Shown piece by piece: positions 1 to 8,368 of a DNA stretch of 64,000 nt. Source of the DNA: CAXBCP01 sp963977005 (lineage in GTDB: Bacteria > Pseudomonadota > Alphaproteobacteria > MPNO01 > UBA830); the NCBI GenBank assembly GCA_963977005.1, contig CAXBMQ010000009.1:121278-185277 (forward strand). Direction: 5' to 3'. Every line of letters begins with the position of its first letter. The stretch's first letter is position 1. Made by a program: the position numbers and the translations under genes. The notes under the pieces are model-generated. The model saw nothing but the letters and a program-made list of their open reading frames with translations, was not told the origin of the DNA and did no database searches.

Positions 1-362
1 GGCCCCTGGGCATAGCGAAGGTCCGCGACCGCGCGGTAGCCGAAGAATCCGTTGATCCGGTCGATGATCTGCGGCGCGCTATGCTGTAATTCGAGCGCAT
101 AGCCAGACGCAACGCGCAGATGGAGGATCGCATCCGTCTTGCTGCTCCGCGGAAATGCCAGCTTCTGGGGTACGGTATATCGTGCCATCTCCTCGCCGAC
201 GATCGCCGGCCAGTCGGTGATCAGCTTTGCCTGCGCGAACCCGCGTTTGCGCAGCGCCGGTGCGGCGAGATGGGGCAGGCTGGTGCCCACGGTCAGCAGC
301 CCGCGCGCCTTCCTTTGCGACGGGTCGTGCGGCGGGCGTTTGCGGGCGGGCTTTTTGATCAT
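1..362 (-). CDS. DUF721 (DciA-like) protein, 3' part missing
   Basis: The reading frame starts at an ATG on the minus strand at 362 and runs off the left window edge, so about 120 codons are visible. The translation begins MIKKPARKRPP, a basic tail, then shows a DUF721-like core with a GxxLPHLAAPALRKRGF stretch and a WPAIVGEEMARYT stretch. DUF721 includes DciA, the predicted DnaB helicase loader or operator of many bacteria. The gene is divergent from mutY, an arrangement I recall from alphaproteobacteria. The family call is fairly firm; the helicase-loading role is inferred. Confidence 0.75.
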   Translation of the reverse strand, partial: MIKKPARKRPPHDPSQRKARGLLTVGTSLPHLAAPALRKRGFAQAKLITDWPAIVGEEMARYTVPQKLAFPRSSKTDAILHLRVASGYALELQHSAPQIIDRINGFFGYRAVADLRYAQG

Positions 363-489
363 GCGTTTATGGTAGGGTGGTCGACGATGCCCGACAACTG
401 TCGAACGGGCGATTTACGAATGAATTGTCCGTGATCCGATGCCGCGCACCCGCAGACTCTGACCACAGCCGAACCGCAGAACCGATCCA

Positions 490-1572
490 GTGACCGACGC
501 CTCATCTCCCCAGACTGCCGACCTGCTGCTGACCTGGTACGATCGCCACCGGCGCGCCATGCCGTGGCGTGCGCCACCGGGCCAGGCCGCCGAGCCGTAC
601 CATGTCTGGCTCAGCGAGATCATGCTACAGCAGACCACGGTCGCGACGGTGGATCCGTATTTCGAACGATTCCTTTCCCGGTGGCCGACGGTTGCCGATC
701 TCGCCGCCGCCGACCTTGACGAGGTGCTGCATGGCTGGCAGGGACTGGGCTATTACGCCCGCGCCCGCAACCTGCATAAATGCGCGAATGTCGTGGCAAA
801 CGAACTCGGGGGTGTGTTTCCCGACACCGAGGCCGGCCTCCTGAAACTGCCGGGCATCGGCCCCTATACGGCCGCCGCGATCGCCGCCATCGCCTTCGAC
901 CGCCGGGCGACGGTGGTGGACGGTAACGTGGAACGGGTGATGGCGCGATTGTTCGCGGTCCAGGAGCCGCTGCCGGGATCGAAGGAAACGCTGCGTGCCC
1001 ACGCGATCAGCGTCACCCCGGATGCGCGGTTCGGCGACTACGCCCAGGCGACGATGGATCTCGGCGCCACGATCTGTTCGCCGACAAAGCCGGCTTGCAC
1101 GATCTGCCCGCTGACCGGCCTGTGTGCGGCGAGGCGGCTTGGCATTGCCGAAGAGCTCCCCAAAAAAACGCCCAAGGCCCAACGCCCGACCCGGCGCGGC
1201 GTTGCGTTCTGGATCGTGGCGCCGGACGGGTCCGTGCTGCTGCGGCGGCGGGTGGAATCCGGCCTGCTCGGCGGCATGATGGAAGTGCCGTCCACCGAGT
1301 GGGTGCCAGACGGGTCATGGACGGCGGCTGCGGCGGCGAGGCAAGCGCCAAAAGGAATGCCGGTCGCGGCCGATTGGCAGGAGGTCAAGGGCCTTGTCCG
1401 CCATACTTTCACTCATTTCCATCTGGAGCTGACGGTGCTTGCCACGCGGGTGGACGATACAGCCGGGCTGGACGGAGTGTGGTGTACGCCGGGGAATTTC
1501 GGCGATTACGCGTTGCCGACGGTCATGAAAAAGGTCGTGCGGATCGGGGCGGGGTTCAGGAGGCGGACTTGA
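490..1572 (+). CDS. mutY: A/G-specific adenine glycosylase MutY
   Basis: This 360-residue enzyme removes adenine mispaired with 8-oxoguanine in base excision repair. It starts with GTG. The catalytic Glu43 lies in SEIMLQQTTV, the helix-hairpin-helix is LPGIGPYTAAA, and the catalytic Asp is in VVDGNVERV. The iron-sulfur loop ligands C196, C203, C206 and C212 have exactly the C-x6-C-x2-C-x5-C spacing of MutY. The C-terminal third is the NUDIX-like 8-oxoG recognition domain, with the VRHTFTHFHL stretch. Length and domain order are normal. It converges with the lipoprotein gene, with 11 bp between the stops. Confidence 0.97.
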   Translation: MTDASSPQTADLLLTWYDRHRRAMPWRAPPGQAAEPYHVWLSEIMLQQTTVATVDPYFERFLSRWPTVADLAAADLDEVLHGWQGLGYYARARNLHKCANVVANELGGVFPDTEAGLLKLPGIGPYTAAAIAAIAFDRRATVVDGNVERVMARLFAVQEPLPGSKETLRAHAISVTPDARFGDYAQATMDLGATICSPTKPACTICPLTGLCAARRLGIAEELPKKTPKAQRPTRRGVAFWIVAPDGSVLLRRRVESGLLGGMMEVPSTEWVPDGSWTAAAAARQAPKGMPVAADWQEVKGLVRHTFTHFHLELTVLATRVDDTAGLDGVWCTPGNFGDYALPTVMKKVVRIGAGFRRRT

Positions 1573-1583
1573 ACGGCAACAGG

Positions 1584-2291
1584 CTAGTTTGTGTTTGCCG
1601 GGTGCAACACATCTCTGAGGTTAAAAGCAGCTCCCCGTTCCGGGCAGGATTTGGACTTCGCCGAACTTGTGCCGATGGTTAAAGGGACACCACCTTCCCG
1701 CCAGCCGAGTTTGTGGGTCCTATGTTCGGCGAGCAGTTCGTCATTCGCAAATTTTTTGACCCGGTAATCCTTGGTTTCGAGGTACGTGCGATCGTACCAG
1801 GTTGTCGAATTCGAATAGATTACTTTGTAGTCGGCGTTGAATTCCTTAATCGGCGTGAAAACGAAACACTTGTCATATTTTGCGAGCCATTGCCGATAGA
1901 ATTTGCTGCAGCGCGGATGGTCGTCTTGCTCATAAGTGGCTCGATACTTGCCAGCCGACTGGTTGAACCGGTGCGCCTCAGAACCGATATATAGGCGATC
2001 CTCACCCGCGGTAAATTCCACGTATTTGTATGCAGTGTGGCGGCCCACAAGGAGCGAATGTATGAGTGCAATCCGATAAATCTCGGGATTCGAGGAATAG
2101 GGATCGGATCGTCGCGTACGAACGCCTTCAAAAACCACCCCATCCACATTGCTGACCGTTCTACTGATGTGTGTGCCGATACTGGAACCGCAGGCTTCCT
2201 CCCAAGCAACCGACCCGACGTGGCTTGGCCCACCGCAGCCGGACAATACGCCAACGAGAAATATCAGAAATGGGATAAGCCTTAGCGACAT
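1584..2291 (-). CDS. Hypothetical lipoprotein
   Basis: A 235-residue protein of no family I recognise. The N-terminus is a lipoprotein signal peptide with the lipobox LSGC near residue 18, so it should be exported and lipidated. I start it at the ATG at 2291, which puts the signal peptide at the N-terminus; the open frame extends further upstream but only over ccrM in another frame. The mature part is rich in Tyr, Arg and His and has several Cys. It lies just downstream of ccrM on the same strand (17 bp gap) and may be read with it. Confidence 0.75.
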   Translation of the reverse strand: MSLRLIPFLIFLVGVLSGCGGPSHVGSVAWEEACGSSIGTHISRTVSNVDGVVFEGVRTRRSDPYSSNPEIYRIALIHSLLVGRHTAYKYVEFTAGEDRLYIGSEAHRFNQSAGKYRATYEQDDHPRCSKFYRQWLAKYDKCFVFTPIKEFNADYKVIYSNSTTWYDRTYLETKDYRVKKFANDELLAEHRTHKLGWREGGVPLTIGTSSAKSKSCPERGAAFNLRDVLHPANTN

Positions 2292-2308
2292 TGCTTTGTT
2301 TCTATTTT

Positions 2309-3415
2309 TTAAGCGCTTTCCTTCATCCCGTCGCGGACAACCTGGCGCAGGTGGTCCAGCGGTTGGGTGCGGCCTGCTTCCTCGTAATGCCAGAAAGTCC
2401 AGCCGTTGCAGGCGGGCGCCCCCTGAAGTTCGGCGCCGATCTTGTGGATCGAGCCGCGGCGGCCGTCGGCGATCAGCGTGCCGTCGGCGCGAACCCGGGC
2501 GAAGAAGCGCTTGCGGGTGTCGAACAGTTTCTGGCCGGGCTCGATCAGGCCGCGTTCGACCAGCGTGCCGAAGGGCACCCGGGGTTCCGTCCGCTTGGAC
2601 TGGATATTGAAATCGGTCTCGTCTTCCGGCGGCTGGGCGTCGGCAATCCGCTTTTTGGCGATCGCGGCGTAGGTCTTGTCGCGCTCGATGCCGATGAAGC
2701 GGCGGCCCATTTTTTTGGCGACCGCAGCGGTGGTGCCGGACCCGAGAAAGGGGTCCAGGATGACATCGCCCGGCTTGGTCGACGCCAGCAGCACCCGGTA
2801 CAGCAGCGCTTCGGGCTTCTGGGTCGGGTGTGCCTTCTTGCCGTCCTTCTTGATGCGTTCGGGCCCGGTGCAAAGCGGGATTGTCCAGTCAGACCGCATC
2901 TGCACGTCGTCGTTCAGGGTTTTCATTGCCTCGTAATTGAACGTGACCCCCTTGGCATCCTTGGTCTTGGAGCACCAGATCATGGTTTCGTGCGCGTTGG
3001 TGAATCGCGTGCCGCGGAAATTGGGCATCGGATTCGTCTTGCGCCAGACGATATCGTTCAGCACCCAGAACCCCTGGTCCTGCAGCGTGGTGCCGACCCG
3101 GAAAATATTGTGGTAGCTGCCGATCACCCAGATCGAGCCGTCGTCTTTAAGGATGCGGCGCGCGGCGGCGAGCCATTCGCGGGTAAATGCGTCATAGGCC
3201 GAGAAGCTCGATAACGGGTCGTCGCCGTCGCCCTTGAAGCGGTCCCACGCATCGTCGACGCCGTCGACCTTCGTGTTGTTCGGCCGGTGAAGTTCGCCGG
3301 CGAGCTGCAGATTATAGGGCGGATCGGCAAAGATGACGTCGACCGAACATTCCGGCAGCTTGTTCATCTCAGCCACGGTGTCCCCAATGAGGACGGTGTC
3401 CAAAGGAAGTTTCAT
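2309..3415 (-). CDS. ccrM: CcrM-type DNA adenine methyltransferase (GANTC)
   Basis: This 368-residue beta-class amino-methyltransferase should methylate the adenine in GANTC, the cell-cycle-controlled mark of alphaproteobacteria. The catalytic DPPY is at residues 31-34 and the SAM-binding DPFLGSGTT motif is near residue 223; DPPY before FxGxG is the beta-class order. The last ~100 residues form the CcrM-type C-terminal DNA-recognition domain, ending in a GWTFWHYEE stretch. I use the ATG at 3415, which gives a CcrM-like length; a longer frame opens at 3517 but would turn the GANTC-rich leader into coding sequence. It lies downstream of rnhB, as in Caulobacter. Confidence 0.95.
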   Translation of the reverse strand: MKLPLDTVLIGDTVAEMNKLPECSVDVIFADPPYNLQLAGELHRPNNTKVDGVDDAWDRFKGDGDDPLSSFSAYDAFTREWLAAARRILKDDGSIWVIGSYHNIFRVGTTLQDQGFWVLNDIVWRKTNPMPNFRGTRFTNAHETMIWCSKTKDAKGVTFNYEAMKTLNDDVQMRSDWTIPLCTGPERIKKDGKKAHPTQKPEALLYRVLLASTKPGDVILDPFLGSGTTAAVAKKMGRRFIGIERDKTYAAIAKKRIADAQPPEDETDFNIQSKRTEPRVPFGTLVERGLIEPGQKLFDTRKRFFARVRADGTLIADGRRGSIHKIGAELQGAPACNGWTFWHYEEAGRTQPLDHLRQVVRDGMKESA

Positions 3416-3451
3416 GATGTGTCCCACCAAAGCCCCCGGTGTTTTTTGCGG

Positions 3452-3465
3452 GGATAAATTTATCC
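3452..3465. promoter_or_regulatory. 14-bp perfect palindrome in the ccrM leader
   Basis: GGATAAATTTATCC is a perfect palindrome 37 bp upstream of the ccrM start codon. It overlaps the DnaA-box match at 3460-3468. It may be an operator or simply a result of the overlapping box. Confidence 0.4.
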
Positions 3466-3468
3466 ACA
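3460..3468 (+). promoter_or_regulatory. DnaA box consensus match (TTATCCACA)
   Basis: A perfect match to the classical 9-bp DnaA box lies between rnhB and ccrM. About half a match per 64 kb is expected by chance in neutral sequence, so its position in the leader of a cell-cycle gene is what makes it notable. Confidence 0.4.
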
Positions 3469-3474
3469 GAGCAT

Positions 3475-3568
3475 GAGTCCGGCGGGACTCTCCGTCAAGA
3501 ATTATTTTTGGAGTCAATGGGTTAGGGGGTTTTACGCAACATATGGTTTATCTGATTCGGCGGGACTC
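3475..3568. promoter_or_regulatory. Cluster of five GANTC sites upstream of ccrM
   Basis: GANTC occurs at 3475-3479, 3486-3490, 3511-3515, 3554-3558 and 3564-3568, the last two inside the 3' end of rnhB. Chance would give roughly one site per 250 bp. In Caulobacter, methylation of GANTC sites in the ccrM leader feeds back on its transcription, so self-regulation is likely here too. Confidence 0.6.
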
Positions 3569-4170
3569 AACATCTTGGCTATCGGCGCGTATGTGCGGCG
3601 GTGGTGACGGGTGACGCCGAGGGCGGCAAGTCCGTCCCGATGCTGTTTCGTGCCGTATCCGGCATTGCGGTCCCAGTGATAGCCCGGATAGCGGGCAGAC
3701 AGGGATGTCATGATCCGGTCGCGTGTGACCTTGGCGAAGATCGAGGCCGCGGCAATGGAAAGACTGAGACTGTCGCCCCTGACAATCGTGCGCCCGGGAC
3801 AGGGCAGCCCCGGCGGCAGGCGGTTGCCGTCGACAAGCGCGGTGTCGGGGACATGGTTCAGCGTCTCGAGGGCCCGGCGCATCGCGATATAGGTTGCGGC
3901 CAGAATATTGTTGCGGTCGATCTCCGCAACGCTGGCGGCGCCGACCCCGTAGTCGATCCCGGCGCAGGAAGTGAGCGCATCGAACAGCACTTCGCGGCGC
4001 GCGGCGGACAGCTTTTTTGAATCGTCCAGGCCGTCGGCCAGCTCCTCCGGCAGGTCGGGCGGCAGGATCACGGCGGCGGCGACAACCGGCCCCGCCCAGG
4101 GACCGCGTCCGGCTTCGTCAATGCCGGCGACGCGCCCGCCGCACTCCCGCTCGATTGAAAAATCAGGCAT
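3532..4170 (-). CDS. rnhB: Ribonuclease HII
   Basis: This 212-residue enzyme cleaves the RNA strand of RNA-DNA hybrids and single ribonucleotides in DNA. The active-site motif GIDEAGRGPWAGP carries Asp18 and Glu19; DDSKKLS and SIFAKVTRDR follow. The length is normal. Its ATG overlaps the end of the upstream antiporter gene by 8 bp, which suggests translational coupling. The order antiporter-rnhB-ccrM is all on the minus strand. Confidence 0.96.
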   Translation of the reverse strand: MPDFSIERECGGRVAGIDEAGRGPWAGPVVAAAVILPPDLPEELADGLDDSKKLSAARREVLFDALTSCAGIDYGVGAASVAEIDRNNILAATYIAMRRALETLNHVPDTALVDGNRLPPGLPCPGRTIVRGDSLSLSIAAASIFAKVTRDRIMTSLSARYPGYHWDRNAGYGTKQHRDGLAALGVTRHHRRTYAPIAKMLSPAESDKPYVA

Positions 4171-5710
4171 CTTTCCTGTCGTCGGACGGGGGCGGCGTAT
4201 TGTCTTTTGCCGCCTCGCGCACCTGATCGCCGAGACGAGTCAACGTGTCCCCGGGGGGATCTTTCGGGCCGGTTTCGGCCGCGCTGTCGTGCTCTGGCGC
4301 GGGCGGTTGTGTCGGGGCCGGGTCTTCCGGTTCCTTCGCGGCGGTTTCGGGTCCGGTCAGCAGCTTGGGCGCCCCCGGCGCCCGGCGGTGTGGCTTCTTG
4401 ATGCGCGCAAGGAGGGGAAATCTGGTCGCCAGCCTGTCCCACGTGGTGCGCATCAGGATCCGGACGATGAAGATGAAACGGCGGGAACCCCGGCGGACGA
4501 CTTTCACTTCGACGCCATAGGCAGCGTCCATCAGTTCGCGCAGCGTATCGATCCGTCGGCTGGCGAGCCCGTGCACCCGGCGCGCGGTGGTCAGCCAGAG
4601 CGGACTGATGGCGAGACTCAGTACCGTCACCGCGATGACGAGGCGGGATTGTTCCTCGCCGATGGCGCCCGCCGACAGACCGGTGGCGGCAAGCAGGAAC
4701 GAAAATTCGCCGAGCTGCGACAGCGTCAGGCCCTGCAGCGATGCGCGTTGCCAGGTTTCCCCCATCAGCCGCATGATGCCGATATTCATCGCCGTTTTGA
4801 ACAGGGTGACGACCAGCAGCAGCACGAGGACGGTGCCGAGATTGTCGGCAATGAATTTGAGGTCGATCAGCAGGCCGACTGACAGGAAGAAGACCATGAC
4901 CAGCACGCTCTGGACCGGGCGGACCGCATGGACGATCTGCTCGCGCTGGTTCGACCGGCCGATGACCAGTCCGGCGAGGAAAGCGCCATAGGCCGGTGAC
5001 AGCCCGAACAGACCGAACACCGCCCCGAAGCCGAAGCAGTAGACAAGCCCGGTCAGCGGCGACAGGTCGACATTCCCCATCACGATCCGCGCAAAGGGCA
5101 GGTTCACCCGGCGCTTGTTCAGTTTTCGCACCAGAAGGACGAGGACAAGGACGGATCCGACGATCTGTGCGAGGGCCCACAGGCCCAGTGTGCCGCCGCC
5201 GATGTTCTCGACGATCAGCAGCATCGGCAGGAAAGCAAGGTCCTGACCGATCAGGATGGCCACGGCAATGCGCCCGGTACGATTCCTCAGTTCGCCGATT
5301 TCCTCGAGTATCTTTATCGCGACGGCGGTGCTCGAAAGCGCGATGACGAACCCCAGCAGCACCGATTCCGCCGCCGAAAACCCAAGGAAGATCGAGCACA
5401 GGAATATTGCGCCCAGACTGCCGGCGACCTGCAGCGCCACCGCACCGAGCGCCATTTTCCAGGTCACCATGAAGAAACGCACGCTGAGCTCGGTACCGAT
5501 CAGGAACAGCAGCAGCAATACCCCAAGCTCGGCAAGACCGCCGATCTGGTCGCGGTCCTCGACCACGCCAAAGGCGCTCGGCCCCAGCAGGACGCCGGCG
5601 ATGATATAGCCGACGAGCGCCGGCTGGCGCAGCCGCGCCATCAGCAACCCGCAGAGCAACGCCGACAGTCCGACGACCGCCATGCCGGTAAGGTTTACGT
5701 GCGCATCCAT
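4163..5710 (-). CDS. CPA2-family cation:proton antiporter
   Basis: A 515-residue inner-membrane transporter of the monovalent cation:proton antiporter-2 (KefB/YbaL-like) group. About 12 hydrophobic segments fill the first ~390 residues, with ALSSTAVAIKIL and a GQDLAFLPML stretch typical of the Na+/H+ exchanger core. No TrkA-N/RCK nucleotide-binding domain follows. Instead there is a basic stretch and a disordered tail rich in Pro, Glu and Asp of about 80 residues. It probably moves K+ or Na+ against protons; the ion cannot be read from sequence. Confidence 0.88.
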   Translation of the reverse strand: MDAHVNLTGMAVVGLSALLCGLLMARLRQPALVGYIIAGVLLGPSAFGVVEDRDQIGGLAELGVLLLLFLIGTELSVRFFMVTWKMALGAVALQVAGSLGAIFLCSIFLGFSAAESVLLGFVIALSSTAVAIKILEEIGELRNRTGRIAVAILIGQDLAFLPMLLIVENIGGGTLGLWALAQIVGSVLVLVLLVRKLNKRRVNLPFARIVMGNVDLSPLTGLVYCFGFGAVFGLFGLSPAYGAFLAGLVIGRSNQREQIVHAVRPVQSVLVMVFFLSVGLLIDLKFIADNLGTVLVLLLVVTLFKTAMNIGIMRLMGETWQRASLQGLTLSQLGEFSFLLAATGLSAGAIGEEQSRLVIAVTVLSLAISPLWLTTARRVHGLASRRIDTLRELMDAAYGVEVKVVRRGSRRFIFIVRILMRTTWDRLATRFPLLARIKKPHRRAPGAPKLLTGPETAAKEPEDPAPTQPPAPEHDSAAETGPKDPPGDTLTRLGDQVREAAKDNTPPPSDDRKDA

Positions 5711-5780
5711 GGTCGGCGGAACTTATCACGCGGCGAGCGCGGAGGGGGACGAATCTGTATCGTTTCGTCGCTCAAAGACG

Positions 5781-6866
5781 TTATTCGAATAGTCCCATCT
5801 GGTCGCCCGACCGCGGCGGCGGTTTGAAAAGGGTGCGGTCGAGCCGGTATCCACGTTCGTTCAGGCGGAGCCGCCTGCAGGCTTTTTCGAACCGTTGGAG
5901 CAGCAGGTCGGCATAGACGCCGGTGCCGCGCTGGCGCAGACCGTAGGTCGGATCGTAAATCTGGCCGCCGCCCGCGTCCTTCACGGCGTTCATCACGTGA
6001 TCGGCTTTCAGCGGCGCGTGGGCGTCGAGCCATTCGCGGAACAGGTCCTTTATTTCCAGCGGCAGGCGCAGCAACACGTAGCCCGCCATATGCGCGCCCG
6101 CGTCCTTTGCGGCCTCGAGGATCGATTCAAGCTCGGGATCGGTCAGCACCGGGATCATCGGGGCTGCCATCACGCCGCAGGGAATGCCCGCATCGGTGAG
6201 TACGCGGATGGTGTCGAGGCGGCGTTGTGGCGTCGGTGCGCGCGGTTCCATTCTGCGCGACAGATCGCGGTCCAGCGTGGTCACCGACAGGCAGACCTGC
6301 GCCAGTTTCTTTTCCGCCATGGGGCCGAGGATATCGATGTCGCGGGCAATGAGACTGGACTTGGTAACGATGCCGACCGGGTGGTTATGCGCGGCCAGCA
6401 CCTCGAGTATCCGCCGCGTCAGTTTGTAGTCGCGCTCGACCGGCTGATAGGGATCGGTATTCGTGCCCATCGCCATCACGTCGCATTTATAGGACGGTTT
6501 GCGCAGTTCCTCTTCGAGCAGGGCGGCGGCATCCGGTTTGTAGAATAGCCGGCTTTCGAAATCGAGCCCGGGCGACAGGCCGAGAAACGCGTGGGTCGGG
6601 CGCGCGAAGCAATAGACGCAGCCATGCTCGCAGCCGCGATAGGGATTGATCGACCGGTCGAACGGCACGTCGGGCGAGGTGTTGCGGGCAATGATGGTGC
6701 GCGTCGCATCGGCAGTCATCGTGGTCCGCAGCGGCGGCAGGTCTTCGTCCGCCGGTAGGTCCCAGCCATCGTCGATCGCGAAAGCGTCATAGCCTTCGAA
6801 CCGTCCGGTCTGGTTGCTGACAGCGCCGCGCCCCTTGCGGGGAGTGTCGGGAATTTCCGTATCCAT
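5781..6866 (-). CDS. PA0069-family radical SAM protein
   Basis: A radical SAM protein of about 361 residues. The 4Fe-4S/SAM motif CEHGCVYC is preceded by INPYRG, and MAMGTNTDPYQP and VTKSSLIARD are typical of this family, which resembles spore photoproduct lyase and Rv2578c-like proteins. The function is not established. I use the ATG at 6866; a TTG at 6899 would add 11 residues. Neither start has a strong ribosome site. The gene is divergent from the glycosyltransferase pair. Confidence 0.85.
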   Translation of the reverse strand: MDTEIPDTPRKGRGAVSNQTGRFEGYDAFAIDDGWDLPADEDLPPLRTTMTADATRTIIARNTSPDVPFDRSINPYRGCEHGCVYCFARPTHAFLGLSPGLDFESRLFYKPDAAALLEEELRKPSYKCDVMAMGTNTDPYQPVERDYKLTRRILEVLAAHNHPVGIVTKSSLIARDIDILGPMAEKKLAQVCLSVTTLDRDLSRRMEPRAPTPQRRLDTIRVLTDAGIPCGVMAAPMIPVLTDPELESILEAAKDAGAHMAGYVLLRLPLEIKDLFREWLDAHAPLKADHVMNAVKDAGGGQIYDPTYGLRQRGTGVYADLLLQRFEKACRRLRLNERGYRLDRTLFKPPPRSGDQMGLFE

Positions 6867-6962
6867 GGGGCGGGGAGAGTGACTCCAATATAAGAACAAA
6901 ACAAGAACAAATTAGATCGAATCGTTGATGATTTCAGATGTATATCGCTCCTCAACTTTACT

Positions 6963-7038
6963 CCCTCGGGCTTGTCCCGAGGGTCCATTTTGGCATTGCG
7001 ACTGATGCATCGATGGACCCCCGCCACAAGGGCGGGGG
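6963..7038. repeat. Compound palindromic element (two GC-rich hairpins)
   Basis: Two perfect stem-loops lie between the divergent genes: 8-bp arms at 6963-6970/6976-6983 around CTTGT, and 8-bp arms at 7018-7025/7031-7038 around ACAAG. GGTCCA next to the first and TGGACC next to the second also pair. The loops are complementary. This layout resembles dispersed palindromic repeats common in alphaproteobacterial intergenic DNA. Confidence 0.6.
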
Positions 7039-7100
7039 CGTATATTGGGGTTGGTTGAACGGGAGAAATACCGCTCAGCCCGTGCTAAGAACGTTTCCAG

Positions 7101-7781
7101 ATGTCAGTTTTGCCCCGCATATCTGTCGTGATCCCGACCCTGAATGCCGCCGCGCACCTTGCCGCGGCGCTCGAGCCGGTCACTGCTCTTGTGAGCGAGG
7201 TCGTCATTTCCGATGGCGGATCCATGGATGAAACGCGGGAGATTGCCTCGGCGGCCGGGGCGCGCGTCGTGTCATCCGAAAAGGGCCGCGGCCAGCAACT
7301 GGGTGCCGGGGCAGCCGAAGCAAAGGGCGACTGGCTGCTTTTCCTCCACGCAGATACCGTCCTGCCGGAGGACTGGTTCGCGCAGGTAAGCGCCTTTGCC
7401 GCCGCCCCGGAGAACGCCGGACGTGCCGCGGTGCTCACTTTTGCACTGAACGATCCATCGCCACAGGCGCGGCGGGTGGAACGCCTCGTTGCCTGGCGGA
7501 CCCGATGGCTGGGCCTGCCCTATGGCGATCAGGGATTGCTGATATCGCGCAGGCATCACGACCGGATCGGCGGGTTTCGCGCGATACCGCTGATGGAAGA
7601 CGTCGATATCGTCCGGCGGATCGGCAAGCGCAATCTCACAATGCTGGATGCCCGTGCCGTCACCTCGGCAGAGCGCTACCTGCGGGGCGGATGGTGGCTC
7701 CGGCCTTTGCGCAACTTCTTGTGTCTCGGGCTCTATTTCGTCCGGGTGCCCCCCAGAATCCTCGTGCGCCTGTACCGATGA
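7101..7781 (+). CDS. TIGR04283-type family 2 glycosyltransferase
   Basis: A 226-residue GT-A fold transferase. ISVVIPTLNAAAHL opens the nucleotide-sugar fold, ISDGGSMDET is the next loop, LFLHADTVLP carries the metal-binding acid, and MEDVDIVRRI near the C-terminus fits the acceptor site. The family is known as rSAM/selenodomain-associated transferase 2 and is linked in some bacteria to arsenosugar or related synthesis. The stop overlaps the start of the next gene by 4 bp (ATGA), so the two are coupled. Confidence 0.85.
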   Translation: MSVLPRISVVIPTLNAAAHLAAALEPVTALVSEVVISDGGSMDETREIASAAGARVVSSEKGRGQQLGAGAAEAKGDWLLFLHADTVLPEDWFAQVSAFAAAPENAGRAAVLTFALNDPSPQARRVERLVAWRTRWLGLPYGDQGLLISRRHHDRIGGFRAIPLMEDVDIVRRIGKRNLTMLDARAVTSAERYLRGGWWLRPLRNFLCLGLYFVRVPPRILVRLYR

Positions 7782-8368
7782 AACACGTCGTCATATTCGC
7801 GCGCCGCCCGCAGCTCGGCCGGGTCAAAACCCGCCTCGCTGCCGATATCGGGCCGGTCGAAACCCTGCGGTTTTATCGGTCGACGCTGAACACCGTCGCG
7901 CGGCGGCTGTCGGCCGGCGGCAGTTGGGCGACGTGGATCGGCATCACGCCCGATGACACGCTGGGCCGCGAGCGGCTTTACCCAAAGGGTGTCTGGCGCC
8001 TGCCGCAGGGGAGCGGCGATCTCGGCCAGCGCATGGCGAATTGCCTGACGCGGTTCGGCCCGCACCCGGCGCTGATTGTCGGCAGCGATATCCCCGATAT
8101 CGATCGCCGTCATGTCGCGGCCGCCTTCGACGAGCTCCGGCGTAACGAGCTGGTTTTCGGCCCGTCGGACGATGGCGGCTACTGGCTTGTCGGCGCCGCG
8201 CAGGGGGCGCGGGTCGGTGCCTTATTCAACGGTGTGCGATGGTCGACGGAACATGCCCTGGCGGACACGTTGGCGAATGTCCGCCCCGGCGTACGGGTGG
8301 CGATGCTGGAACCGCTCGCCGATATTGATGACGGAGATGCCTACCGGGCGTGGCGGGCGGGTCGTTGA
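7778..8368 (+). CDS. TIGR04282-type glycosyltransferase (DUF2064)
   Basis: A 196-residue protein starting at ATG 7778 with VVIFARRPQLGRVKTRLA, the nucleotide-binding signature of the DUF2064/TIGR04282 family. VGSDIPDI and GPSDDGGYWLVG follow. It is the usual partner of TIGR04283 transferases; together they probably modify a small molecule, but the product is unknown. Its stop abuts the stop of the convergent moaB gene. Confidence 0.87.
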   Translation: MKHVVIFARRPQLGRVKTRLAADIGPVETLRFYRSTLNTVARRLSAGGSWATWIGITPDDTLGRERLYPKGVWRLPQGSGDLGQRMANCLTRFGPHPALIVGSDIPDIDRRHVAAAFDELRRNELVFGPSDDGGYWLVGAAQGARVGALFNGVRWSTEHALADTLANVRPGVRVAMLEPLADIDDGDAYRAWRAGR

